From positions 395,026-459,025 of the forward strand of contig MU130701.1 in NCBI GenBank assembly GCA_015039465.1: DNA of 64,000 nucleotides, written 5' to 3'. A program made the position numbers and the translations under genes. Below, one piece after another: positions 11,170 through 22,792 of the stretch. The number at the start of each line of letters is the position of its first letter. Positions within the stretch are counted from its first letter, which is position 1. The DNA comes from Phlegmacium glaucopus (Eukaryota > Basidiomycota > Agaricomycetes > Agaricales > Cortinariaceae). The notes beneath the pieces were generated by a model, which was not told where the DNA came from, ran no database searches, and saw only the letters and a program-made list of their open reading frames with translations.

Positions 11170-12385
11170 GGGGGGTGACCAATACTTGAGTTATGTGGCA
11201 CCATGTCATACTGGCATCACATAGGTGTCACATATGAAATGTTGAGACATGGCCTTTCATTCCTCACACAACATTTAATAGGATGTTTTTAAGTTGAAAA
11301 TGGTACATAAAGAGTAGTTTGAATCAGAAACTGCAAGTTGAATACAACCAATATATCTCTTTGTGGCCATAATGATGATTCCCCTGCTAAATCTGACTGC
11401 TGAGATGTCTACCCTTTATAACTCTCCAGCACCTCAAATCTGAGACTTGTTTTTCTGGAATAAATTATTCTAAATGTTATTATGAACATTTCTATCAGGT
11501 TAGAAATTTTATATTTGTCCATTGAGGTCATTATTTCAAGGTATATGCATCATTATCTTATGCTTACAGTGTGAAATTAAAAATTCTGAGCTGATAGGCA
11601 TGTTAAGAATCAAAAAATACATATATTATGTCACCAAAACTAGTTGCAAAAGTGCATTGGTGAAATGTTATAAGAGCCACTACTTTTTCTGGTGGGCACA
11701 GCCACCCCAAAAATGAACATGGCTGTATGCAACACATAGCACCTTTGCTTCATGGCTTAATCTCCTTTCCTCTCAAACCACCATATATCTGAGCCAAAAC
11801 TCCATCTCCACATCCATTATCCACTTCTTTATTGAATAAATACTTCTGTGCCCACCTAAAATGGGCAGAAAAAGTAGTGGCTCTTATAACATTTCACCAA
11901 TGCACTTTTGCAACTAGTTTTGGTGACATAATATATGTATTTTTTGATTCTTAACATGCCTATCAGCTCAGAATTTTTAATTTCACACTGTAAGCATAAG
12001 ATAATGATGCATATACCTTGAAATAATGACCTCAATGGACAAATATAAAATTTCTAACCTGATAGAAATGTTCATAATAACATTTAGAATAATTTATTCC
12101 AGCAAAACAAGTCTCATATTTGAGGTGCTGGAGAGTTATAAAGGGTAGACATCTCAGCACTCAGATTTAGCAGGGGAATCATCATTATGGCCACAAAGAG
12201 ATATATTGGTTGTATTCAACTTGCAGTTTCTGATTCAAACTACTCTTTATGTACCATTTTCAACTTAAAAACATCCTATTAAATGTTGTGTGAGGAATGA
12301 GAGCCATGTCTCAATATTTCATGTGTGACACCTACGTGACGCCTGTGTGACATGATGTCACGTAACTCGGGCACTGGTCACCCCC
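11170..12385. mobile_element. Foldback element with arms of about 530 bp
   Basis: The left arm 11170-11700 and right arm 11847-12385 are reverse complements along their whole length, apart from scattered substitutions and a 10-bp difference near the inner end. They enclose a 146-bp spacer. The outer ends read GGGGGGTGACCA and TGGTCACCCCC, with AGTT directly outside each (11166-11169 and 12386-12389). There is no coding capacity. If transcribed through, it would give a dsRNA hairpin of more than 500 bp. Confidence 0.75.
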
Positions 12386-12404
12386 AGTTATAGTCATCCT
12401 TGCC

Positions 12405-13105
12405 TTTTATTGATCTTTATTGTAGCAAATTTGAAAACCAGTTTTACCAAACAAAAAGCCAGAAGTCATTGGCTGTATATATTTTGGCTCAATCATAGAT
12501 CCTCTTTGATAATTGGAATTTTGCAGCAACAAGTAAAAAATATAAATGCTGAGCAAAATGCTAAGAAAATTCATATACAGCTCAATGATCAAATTCAACC
12601 CTGCAGGATACAGTACCCCAATCTTTAAATTCTCTTCAGCCATATATTACATCTGATAGCTCAAATATCAATACAATAGCCCACTTCTGGTACATAGATC
12701 ATGTAGATGATGTTAAATTACTGAACTATCCAGCTGATCATGTTCATACTAGCATTCCTCTTCATACTCTCTGTGAGCTATTACTAGCTTCCAAAGCTTG
12801 TAAAATTGCATCTATTCATAGTATATCAGCAGGCTCAAGGTACACCCCTGCTCAATTGCTTGCAAGCACTGTTAACCATTCTTGTCTTGCTTGCTTAAAA
12901 TATTCAAGTATTTTTGTCCCAGACAAAAACAAAGCTCAACTTTCTTTTGACCATGTTAATAAATCACAAAGTGTCAATGAAAAATTACAAGAATACTAAA
13001 GCTAATCAAGTTGAATCAGTTACACCTGAATTTCCTCCCAATATATCTGATAGAAATGATCTGTCCCATACAATAATTTCTAGACCATCTACCACTACTT
13101 GTTAG
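12405..13105 (+). pseudogene. Transposon-derived coding remnant, possibly Helitron-related
   Basis: A plus-strand open stretch (about 12660-12998) contains YPADHVHTSIPLHTLCELL, ISAGSRYTPAQLLASTVNHS and the paired cysteines CLACLKYSSIFVP. This reminds me of the N-terminal segment of agaricomycete Helitron-like helicase proteins, a weak recollection rather than a motif match. Flanking frames are closed by stops. A helicase C-terminal fragment of the same general class lies 1.5 kb downstream on the opposite strand. Confidence 0.3.
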
Positions 13106-13668
13106 GGCAACCTACATATAAGAGGAGATGAGACTCTAAAGAGAGTAAGCAGTCTATAAAGACTTAGATAACAGCAGCAACAAGCTAGCAAGTAGGGATT
13201 TCCAGTTAATAATGAGATAAGGACAGTAATTACTGACTACTACTCGAAATAAGGTGGTAGCCAAACAATAGTAAACAAGTATGTAAGCAAGTCAAAATAA
13301 GGATAAAATATAAGAAGTGAATATCACCTTGCTGTAAAGCAAGGTCTCTCCTGGGTCTAAATCACCTGACAAAATTGTTGTTGTTTAACTTTGACGTGGT
13401 TCAATATAAACAAATACTTCAGTCGTTCATCCTGGGCTGAATTCACTACTTTCGGCAAAAGAATAGTTATGCTTTGTACTTATTTGCATCAGACACTTCC
13501 TGGCATATTAACCATGCTAGATCACTCACAACCAATTTTTTATGAGCATAACTTCCTTGTTTGTGCCCATTCTTCCCTTCGCCCACCAAAAAAACCCCAT
13601 ATTGACAGGAGAATAATGGTATTTTTCCACAAAAGCCAAAATTGCATATCACGTTCGAGCACGTGCAC
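13106..13668. other. No gene supported
   Basis: Open frames on both strands (13391-13675 plus, 13467-13679 minus) overlap each other and lack recognisable domains. The stretch TGTTAGGGCAACC near 13103 resembles an LTR start, but no matching end with a target duplication was found. Confidence 0.35.
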
Positions 13669-14040
13669 GTGTTAACCACAACAACAACATTCCATCTTCC
13701 TACTTCCAGTTTGAATCGTTGTCATCATTGATCCTGTCTGTCATGTGTTACACACACCTTTCCTCCCCATTTCCTCATCTTTTCCTCATTTTCACCTCTC
13801 CTTCCCTCACTGTTCTTGAACTGAACTATGGCTGATGTCGCCTTTGTCCATCACAGTGCTTGCGTTAACCACAACAGCATCAATCTGTCCTCCTACTTCC
13901 AGTTCCAATCATCACAATCATCAATCATGTCCCTTATGTGTTATGCAAACCTTTCCTCCCAATTTCCTCGTCTTTCCCTCGTTTTTGACTCTCCTTTCCT
14001 CACTGTTTTTGAAGTGAAATATGGCTGATGTCATGTATGT
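13669..14040 (+). repeat. Tandem duplication of a segment of about 190 bp
   Basis: The segment from GTTAACCACAACAACAACAT (near 13671) through CTGAACTATGGCTGATGTC (near 13840) recurs from about 13864 to 14035, with the same landmarks (GTTAACCACAACAGC, TTTCCTCCCAATTTCCTC, TATGGCTGATGTC). The second copy has drifted. Each copy ends in ATGGCTGATGT followed by 60-66 open codons. The duplicate may hold a leader and start codon, but no gene is identified. Confidence 0.6.
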
Positions 14041-14431
14041 CCGTTGCAGGGCTAAGTTCAACATTTCTCCACTCATCTTCCGGCTGATTGAATGCCTCTC
14101 CTCCGTGCATTACTTCTTCTTAATTACAATCCATATACTTATTGACTGCAGGTATTGGAAGATTTGTAATCGACCTCACTACCCACTCACCATTAAGCAA
14201 AGAAAAATGGACAAGTGGTGATTGGATGCACATGTTCAAACATTTCCAACGTGTCCTGCTAGCTGTTTGCCAGCAACCAAACAAAAAGGGGAGAAAATTA
14301 AAAGAAGGGGGGTGAAATTATTAGTTTATATTTTAAATGTTGTATACCTCCCCATTCTCATTTTTTACCATTCCACAGTCTATTACAACTTCATTTATCA
14401 GTTCTCTTCATCATCACCAGCCTTCAGCTTT

Positions 14432-14665
14432 TCATTCAATTGTTCCAGTCATGTCTGCTCTCAGATCTTCCAAAGGATGGTGCATGAACAATGTGGGGTC
14501 AAAATCTCTGAGAATCCAGATTGTTTTCCAGCCCCTGCTTCTTGACAGCATGACATATACGCTGAATGGCAACAACCTTCCCGATGGAGGTTTCAAAATG
14601 TCGACAATAACACACTCCATTGTTTGCCCTTGTGCCTTATAATCCATGATCGCGTATCCGGGCAC
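14432..14665 (-). pseudogene. PIF1/Helitron helicase C-terminal fragment
   Basis: The minus-strand peptide contains DYKAQGQTMECVIVD and FSVYVMLSRSRGWKTIWILR. This is the conserved C-terminal helicase block (motif with KxQGQT, then YVxLSRSR) of PIF1-family helicases and the helicase module of fungal Helitrons. Only about 75 residues remain. Walker motifs and the Rep nuclease domain are absent here, so it is a truncated relic. Cellular PIF1 is unlikely given the isolated fragment in a repeat-rich zone. Confidence 0.7.
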
Positions 14666-14739
14666 TATTGTGATTTGCCTTCAGTCCAACTTCACACGCT
14701 CACCAACTTTCATTAGAAGCTCACAGCAATTTTAACCCA

Positions 14740-15721
14740 AGTTTTGAACATGCTACATTAGAAACTGCAAAAGCTCAATTTCAGCTCATTCTGCCAGTCA
14801 TCTACACCAACTTTATCACTGACTTTGAACTCAGAATCCAACGCATGGAGACACTTCAACATAGTGCTATGACTAACGGGCCTCATGCCCAACATTTTGT
14901 TGTATTTGATGATCAAAATAAAGGGTTAAAGTTGTCGTGGCCTCTGTTCAAAAAGAGGGTACGTTGAACATGCATCAATTCTATTGTCACCACTTATAGT
15001 GAAAATGACCAGACAATGGCACACGATCATATGTTTCTTAAACTTTTGAAATGAACTTGAGTTCACCCTTCACATTTCAGCCACTGACATTGAAGACTGG
15101 TCGAACGGGTACCCTATCAGTGACGATTTCAAAGACACATTTAAAGCCATCATCCCCAAATGGCGGGTGACTCCTTTACCTGCATTTGATGCCACAGGAA
15201 AGTTCATCCAAGTACATGACCTGGAGCCATCTCTCAGCAGATCCTTTGTACTGGTTTACTTCCAACTGAAACACTACACTATCAAGGACAAGAAGACAAA
15301 CAACATCACTAGCAACACTTTCACAGCAATCACCACCCAGATCAAGGTTCTCAAACCCACCACCAAATGCAAGCAGTCACCTTACAAAAGTCTCCTGCTA
15401 AAAGGCCCAACAGTCCTCCCCCAGTCACCAACCAAAAAAAAAATCAGATAAATGCAGTAAACACTTTCCACTCAGGTAAATAAATTAGCTGATCACACAC
15501 ACTTCAATCTTAATTTTCAAATCAGCAACTAACATAGGCAACAACACTGATGTTAACATGGGAACGAGTCGTTCAAAACGAGAAGAGCCCATGCCCCAGC
15601 CATTGTCAAAGGCGGATGGCAAGAAAAGGGTAATCGATGAAGACAAAGACCCTACAGCTACTGAAGGCGAATCAGCGGTCTCTGACAGTCTGGTTAAAAA
15701 GAAGAAGAAAAAGAACAATTA
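14740..15721 (+). CDS. Unassigned spliced gene in the repeat zone, probably partial
   Basis: Exon-like segments run PVIYTNFITDFELRIQRMET and FVVFDDQNKGLKLSWPLFKK up to a GTACGT donor near 14959. A second follows after an acceptor near 15000, a third (15080-15450) contains DATGKFIQVHDLEPSLSRSF, and a last lysine-rich part (about 15530-15721) ends VKKKKKKNN then TAG. The layout (FDDxxKxxKLSW, later FDxxGxxI) resembles a hypothetical-protein family I recall from agaricomycetes, often near mobile DNA. The basic tail suggests nuclear location. No start codon was established, and one join crosses a possible stop, so it may be a pseudogene. Confidence 0.35.
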
Positions 15722-16550
15722 GTTACTCAGGTTTTACTCACAATCTCAGAGAAAGAACCCCATTGTTTCATGGTCGCATTCACTGATAACTTGATCTCAT
15801 GTATTTTTATGTATCACTTTAATATTAATGTATTTTCAAAATTCATCTTTTCCAAACAAACAAATCCATCTGAGTGTTGATTATGCGTGGAACGTATCAA
15901 CACTAAATCTGCTCAATAACTCAGCAAGGTGTCAGTTGACGAAGTCGACCCCTAGCGGTATATACCTCAGGGTTATCCCCTGACACTACTCTACACTTGT
16001 CTACAGACCATCTACCAGTCCTCTACAATTGTCCTGCAGTCTAGCGATTCTACTAATCTACCACTACTCTACACTTTTCTACAGACTGTCTACCAGTCCT
16101 CTACAATTGTGATTAGCTTGAACATATGGATTTTGGCTTGAAATCAAGCAACATTGTCATGTGCATAGTGTGTGATTCTCATCTAAAATGGTTAACATGG
16201 TCTAGTGTGGTCATTCTGAAGATAAACAAATTATTTGTACCTGAAAAATGCACATATATTCACTGTTTTATGCACACATGATCATTGTTTCCACCTTGCT
16301 CATAAGGATTCATCCCAAGATTTGCCCCAAATAACATCATCCATGATTGCCTGTTACAATAAAAAGAGAAAAATAAGTTATGGCATAGTTATTGAGGGAG
16401 GCTGTGAGCAAGAATGAGGGATAGTGGGATAGACCAAACAATTGCCAACACGTGATTTCTATCACGGGAGATGCCGGCTACTCAAGTTGAAACTGAGCTG
16501 CACATAAAAGAATGAGTCCATGCCTTGATTAATCTTGATCCACTACAATT
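15722..16550. other. Intergenic region upstream of the FunK1 gene
   Basis: It holds a direct duplication of about 48 bp (15983-16030 and 16063-16110, landmark ACTACTCTACACTT). A TATA-like CACATAAAAG motif lies near 16500, about 50 bp upstream of the kinase start codon, and may be its promoter. Nothing else is seen. Confidence 0.45.
15983..16110. repeat. Direct duplication, about 48-bp units spaced 80 bp apart
   Basis: Two copies of a C/T-rich segment beginning ACTACTCTACACTT and ending CCTCTACAATTGT differ at a few positions. No coding content or terminal structure was seen. Confidence 0.65.
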
Positions 16551-19056
16551 ATGCCCCCCAAGCGACGGGAACAGCAGGCTTCAACATCTTCGAAACGCGC
16601 TGATACGCCACGTACGCCTCCCCAACGCTTTTTTCCGCTAAATGAAACGCCTATTAGCAAGAAAATCTCCGGCGCCACACCCTACACGTCAACGCATTAC
16701 AGAAGAGATACGAGGATGAACGACCTCGGGACGGAGATGAAGGGAAAATTTGCAGGACCCATTTCCCCTTCGGAGTTCTTGCAGACATTTCTGCCTTTCA
16801 AGAGAGGGGAACTTGGACGAATGCCAGGGAGGAGGAAAAAGGCCTTCCAACGCGTGGCTGACCAGAAGACAGAGGCTGCTATGTATGGCCCTATGGTACG
16901 TCCCTGTTACTCTGCCTATTGTGCATATCTGTATGAGTCTTCCAGATTGTGGCGCTGAAACATTACTGTCCTGGTTTTGATCTAGTGGACACCCATAACC
17001 ACCAAGACATGAGTGCCAGTAAGACCGAACCCGCAATCAAACCGGATGTTTCTCTCTATATATCTGGATGCCGTACAGACCCCACCATCATAACCGATGT
17101 ATCACTCATCGACATTCAAATGGAATTCAAGTTGGATCCTAATGATGACCCCTTCCGTGATCACGACGCCTTCGAGAAGGACACGCTCCGGAGTGCCGAC
17201 ACTAGAGGCCAAATCACCTTCTATGCTACAAAGCAACTTGCTAGCCAGTTTCGGACCCATGCTTTCTCCGTTATCATCTGTAAAGACACGGCGAGGCTGA
17301 TCCATTGGGATCGCTCGGGCGCCGTCGTCACGCAAGCGTTTTCATATGTGGAGGAAGCGTGGTTAGCAAGTTTTTTCTGGCGATATACTCATTCCTCACG
17401 AGCAGTCCATGGAGTCGATGAATCCGTCACCGCGCCTACCGACGCCGATGCGGCCTACGTTCAAAGAGCAAGAGCCGCTCTCGAGCTTGACGATGACAAG
17501 CCCTTGTTCAAGTTTGCGGTATACAGCGACAACGAGGATGTCTCCTATTATTTCGGTAGTAATCCATGGTTCAAAGGCAATGGCTCGCCAACAGGTCGGG
17601 CCACCCGAGTTTTCATCGTTTACGACCCGGTCCTCGATAGACGTGTCCTCATGAAAGATACTTGGAGGGTATCCCTTCACGGAATGCAAACAGAAGGTGC
17701 TATCTATACGCGCCTTCATGCAGCTAATGTTTCCCATATTCCCCACTTTATCCGAGGCGGTGATGTCACTTCGCCATTTTGCCGCACTCGTTCGCACAAG
17801 TTTGCCAAACAGTTTGATCTTAGACTCCGACCTCATAGCCATTATCGGCTCATCCTTGGTGACATCGGTCGTGATCTTACTTCATTCACGACGACGAAGG
17901 AGCTAGTTGAGGCTTTGACTGGTGGCTTACAAGGTACGTGAAACGACGATTTCTGTTTCCGTCTGATTACCCAAGGCAACCCTTCGTCTTAGCTCATACT
18001 GAAGCCGTTGAGAACGCAGGAATCCTACATAGGGATATTAGCGCTGGCAATATCATAATCAATGATCGCGGAGGGCTTTTAATCGACTGGGATCTTTCAA
18101 GGGATATCGACGATCTCGACAAGATCTCTCGACAACCGTTCCGTACTGTAAGTCTTCCCTCTCACCAGTCTCATAGCATATGTAACATGATATCTTTGCA
18201 GGGAACATGGCAGTTTATTGCGGCTCGGCTGTTGCAAGCCAGGGAATCGGCAGTGCACACTGCCGCTGACGATTGGGAATCTTTTTTCCATGTCTTGAGT
18301 TGGGTCGTCTTGCGCTTTACCAGGCATGGACTTACCTCGGCCCAATTGACGAACGAGTTAAGGAATACTTACGATGACTCGTACATGGACCATGGCAAGC
18401 TCTATGGAGGCGAGAACAAGGAGAAAGGTATTAAATCCAGGTTTATATCTACAAATGCTCAAGTCCCTCCCGGCCCCCTTCTTGATCTGCTCAAAGACCT
18501 CGTCGACGTATGTGCTGTCCGTTATGAAGACCCGCCCCCTAGCGAAGATCAGGAAGAATACGAACTTTTCTTGCAGGACGTTGCTCAAGACCCGTCGCTG
18601 GTGCGCTTTGCAACTAAATACCCTTTCAAGCGTTACCAGGAGCGCAAGGAGAAACTCAAAGCATTGTGGATGCTGGAAAGGTTTAGGGAGGCAGTAAACA
18701 GTGAGGCGTGGGATCTGGGGCCACAGGGACAACGGTCTGAGAATCCATTAACTCGGGTTGATGAAGTGGTCATCAAAACCAAGCGCGAAAGTGAATTCGA
18801 GCCTGATATGCCCCGACAGAGTAAAAGGTTCAAACCGATGGTAGATGAAAGTGACCCTGCAACGGTAGACGAAAGTGAAGATGCCGCCAATGTCAAGGAG
18901 GAAGATGATGAACCTACCATCGATGAGGATGAGGACACCGAGGATGAACTGGAGTTGGATGATTACTTCGTGGTGGCCAAACGTGACAAGGCTGAAACGG
19001 ATTGGGAGGATGATGAGAACAACCCCGCTGATGATGAGCTTCCAACGGAGTTATGA
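16551..19056 (+). CDS. FunK1-type protein kinase
   Basis: Model: exons 16551-16895, 16946-17933, 17993-18147 and 18202-19056, 780 residues. FunK1 kinases are a fungal-specific, kinase-like family hugely expanded in agaricomycetes; substrates are generally unknown. The family signature is clear: MEFKLDPNDDPF in the N-terminal region, LMKDTWR (conserved Lys region), then GILHRDISAGNIII and LLIDWDLS. HRD carries the catalytic loop, and DWDLS replaces canonical DFG, as is usual in this family. After the kinase core (about residue 650) the tail is very acidic (Asp/Glu repeats) with a basic patch RQSKRFKP before it. Donors GTACGT, GTACGT and GTAAGT support the joins. The third intron is 54 nt with no stop, so retention would add 18 residues. 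Downstream lies a convergent membrane-protein gene. Confidence 0.88.
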
Positions 19057-19365
19057 ACGGCGAAATGGTTATGTCCTTTACTTCTGGTTACCCTTCGTTT
19101 CGTACCTAGTTTAATCTAATTCACTGACCACTTCCATTTCAACAAGTTGAAGTCATTTTACATTCAATCTTATTGTTATTATGGGCCTGGCAGGAACTGC
19201 ACCCTTGGAATGCGAGACACGGTCTATCCATCTGGTGCGTACCCTAAGGCAAGCTAGTCACACCGTGGTTGTATCGCTACGAAAGTCGACTAAAGACTCA
19301 TATTGCAGCGGCCCCGCTGGTAAACAAACACCTGCTGTACTGATGTTAAGTTCATTCATTCATTC

Positions 19366-21944
19366 TCATCCGTCTTCTTCCTCCTCTTCTCTTTCTTCAT
19401 TGGATTGGTGCCCACTCTCGTCAAATAGATTACGCAAAAACCATATAATCTGGAATGGTGGGGTCTTGGTCTCCTCACGAGTTGATTTCCATAGGATATT
19501 TATCTCTTGCCACAACGACCGCAAGAATCGTCGACGGGCGGTCGTGAAATACTCAGGCTTCCCGTTGTCACTGATTGCTCGCAACGTGGCCCCAACTTTG
19601 CGCTGTAGTGACCCATCTGTCAGCGATTTCCCTTCAAGCGACTTGAAGGTTGTGAAGAACATCTCAACCATGAACCCACTTCCCCTATGCTCGCTTATGT
19701 CTTGGAACCGCCAGAGTTGATTTGCGTATGGTTGTGGACCTTGTAGTTCAAGTCCATTCACCTCGTCTGCTTGTTGTGTGTCAAAAAGCCTCTGCAACTC
19801 GAGATTGTTCAGAAGTCTACCCAGACCCACTAAGTCGATTCGGGACATCGAAGGATCAAAGTCAGGTTGTCGTCTGGGATCGGCACAAACCAGGAGATGG
19901 CAAATTAAGAGGCGGGGTGGTATTAGATGCGGTATGAACCACTTCAAGGAGTCAGGAGGTATCTTCCCCCAATTTATTCCCTCCCACATTGCCGGTAGAT
20001 CCATCATCGATGGCCATTCATAGAAAATGCCTTCCAAATGCTCAGAACCTGTCAACAAGAAAAGGTTGGAGCTGAGGTTGACCACTGCTGTGTCGATTGA
20101 GGGATACACTCGCTCGTTCAAGGCATACAATGACTCTTCCATTGCATCAATGTGGTCCCTCCAATGTGGAACCAACTCATTCAGCCTATCTTCCGTCAAT
20201 TGCTCCTCCGGTCGATCGTGCAGCTCTGAATAAAGTTGCCCAGCTGCTTTCCACACCTTCAACAATTCATCATCCACCTCTTGTACCCTATTAGTTATGG
20301 TTCCATCCTTGTGAACCCTTTCCTCTGAGAACACATGTATTTTGTTGAATTCCAGACTGAAAGCCCAATTGTGCAATTGTAACATTTTCTTCATCCCAAT
20401 TAGCACTAAGCACTTCCATTTTATTTCGATTGATGTATCCATCAGTTGGTTGTCTGAGAGCTGATGTAGGGTCATGGCTGAACCATTGAATGAAGTCTCA
20501 GCCTCCCGCGCCACTGGTTTAAGCCGTCTCTTTCTCTCATCACCAAAAACACGAAGAACTTTGTTCAGGAGGTCATTATCGATGTCAAGCTCCAGTTGAG
20601 CCTTAAAGCTTAGCGTGAGAGATGCCACAGCATCGATGCAAACGCATGCACGCGTAAATCGACTCTGCTGGTCAGAGAAAGTTGAAACAGTACAGGAACG
20701 CAGGAGACTCTCGATACGAATCTTGAGCGTTTGCACAGTATCCGAAGCTATTACAGTGTCATAAGGTGTCAAGTGCATTTTTTCAGAATTGTCTCCGAAG
20801 ATATTCTTCCAGATATCTTCACCCCATGGAGTAGCCAGCGATCCTCCAATGCCAGCAGCGAATGGCTCGAACTGGCTGTCTTCTGTGATTTTGCTGAGCA
20901 CCCAGTGTATTGCCTCCGTATCGCGCGTCATGCGATTATTAGAATGGTTAGAGTCGTCCATAGCAAGTTGCAAACGGCCCTTAGCCATATCAGAACTCAG
21001 AGGTAGGACTTTTCCTGTATTTCTATTACTGTACTTGCGAGGGCGGATGATTGGTCTCGCTTTCCAGAAAATGTTAGACAATGGGGTATCAAAAGGAGTT
21101 TGGGGATAGAGTACGGGTAAAACTGAACATATGATGTAGAAAACAGCGCAGAAACTGATGATAGTGGTCGTTGTGATAGCAATAACGGGGTTGGTGGCAA
21201 AGAGATTTTCAGCGAGACCAATAAAGAAGAGGAAGAGGGAAATATGGATGAATGCAGGAATGCACTCGACCAATAACGACATGTGATTGCTAGATAATCC
21301 GTGGAACAGATATTGCCGCATTCGTGAGCGCTCCAAAGAACCGCTAAGCCGTTGGAAGACTTGCAGATAATCGCGGACCCATTGCTGCACAAGTGTCGCC
21401 CCAAGCGCAGCAGTGATGCTGAAACCTAGACTCATGTACCAAAACATGTTGATCCGGAGGTCGGAGGACTTCAACTTAAACTGTCCCAATGGCTGGGGAT
21501 GTGATATGATAGTCTGAGAGCCATTTGGTCCGAGTTGTTGTGAGATCTGGGCGAGGAGAACCACAGTTTGGGTCAACAGTGCATTTGTCTGATCTGTAGG
21601 ATCTGCCTTGAGGTTCTTAGATGCATCAACAAGGAAGGCGGTTAAAACGGCAGAAAAGAGACCAGCCTGGTATGACACGGAAAAGCAAATGAGTTCCAAA
21701 AAGAGATCTGGATTGGTGCAATTTATACGCACAAAGATGATAATGGTATCCATGTCATCCTTCCAAGTCTCCATGAGGGCCCTGTCGTAACTTTCTGCCT
21801 CCCTGTTGTATATCGACCATAGTTTGTCTGCACCACTGTCGAAATCCTGTTGGTTATCTTGTAAAGAAAATGATCAGTAGGTGCCAAATCAGGTTAGATT
21901 TGGTGCACTAACGCACCATTCTGCTGTTCGATATCTGTAGACAT
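19366..21944 (-). CDS. DUF6535 domain multi-pass membrane protein
   Basis: Model on the minus strand: exons 21944-21917, 21857-21733 and 21666-19366, 817 residues. The start was chosen by joining a short first exon (MSTDIEQQN) across a GTGCGT...AAG intron to DKLWSIYNREAESYDRA. The N-terminal 250 residues are the DUF6535 pattern: METWKDDMDTIIIF, AGLFSAVLTAF, ALGATLVQQWVRDYLQ, then two strong hydrophobic segments (ECIPAFIHISLFLFFIGLAE and a stretch ending SVLPVLYP). About four membrane spans result. The long remainder is predicted soluble and has no recognisable domain; the C-terminus is Glu-rich. The family is common in agaricomycetes and its function is unknown. The second intron is 66 nt and stop-free, so retained transcripts stay in frame. 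Confidence 0.85.
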
Positions 21945-22792
21945 CCCACCGGTGTAGAATGATTGGCTGAAGATATGGTTTGAACTCAGGAACTATGTCA
22001 GTTTAGAATTTACTTTTGACACTCTGTTCCCCACGATTCCACCGGCATCAGCCTCTGCCTTATTGTAGATGTCGAAATGAAAGTTAAAGTTAGATCCAGT
22101 ATCATCCATGGGGGTACCAGTACAATCAATGTTGATGAGTTTTGTCCTCAGGTCTAAATCCCCCTCGCTCTGATATTATGGAGGGCTCAAGTTCATTCTA
22201 TGGAGCTTCTAGGCAGCTTGACAAACCTGAATGGCAGAGGCGTGTTCGATAAGACTTGAGTCAAGTACAAACATCAAATGCCAAGGCAAGCAGCGAAAAA
22301 AAAAAAACAAATTGACCTGTATTTGGTACCAAAAATATATATCACGATGTACAATGTACTAGATACGCCAACAGATAAGAGTTCATCCAAAATGAAGGGA
22401 CAGGCGATTAAAAATATAGAGTGCCATGACAAGAATAAAACGACAGAATAAAAGCACTATAAAAGCGAGCAGGTGGGACCACCGGCACCCCTATCATCCC
22501 TTCGCCCTGGAGTTTTGGTGGTTTCCTTTCATCACCAGATCTTCACACCCCTACTACTACCAAGTTATGTGTCTTCCATATATACATACATTTATATACC
22601 CTTTTCTACGCTCGCAATGCGCTCACTGCACGACACTCAAAATAAGAATCCAACGGCGCTACAAACTACAGAACGCAAGGTCATAAGTATGGCTGCGTAA
22701 AATTACATGATTCCCTGCCAGTGTCCATCCATAAGTAATAATACATGCATCTCTTCGTGGATCATATGCCTCGTAGGAAGAGACATAGTTCA
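21945..22792. other. Intergenic region between the P450 end and the membrane-protein start
   Basis: This is about 850 bp holding the 5' flank of the DUF6535 gene and the 3' flank of the P450 gene, both on the minus strand. Small plus-strand frames near 22426-22700 are unassigned. An A-run lies at about 22299. No further gene is supported. Confidence 0.45.

Noticed and set aside
13103..13375. Possible LTR from TGTTAGGGCAACC to CACCTGACA
   Set aside because: No matching direct duplications flank it and no TATA or polyadenylation signals are placed as in an LTR.
17102..17842. Minus-strand frames within the FunK1 gene
   Set aside because: They are antisense to exons that carry clear FunK1 motifs and have no independent support.
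19181..19720. Plus-strand 179-codon frame overlapping the end of the DUF6535 gene
   Set aside because: It has no domain and lies antisense to a well-supported coding exon.
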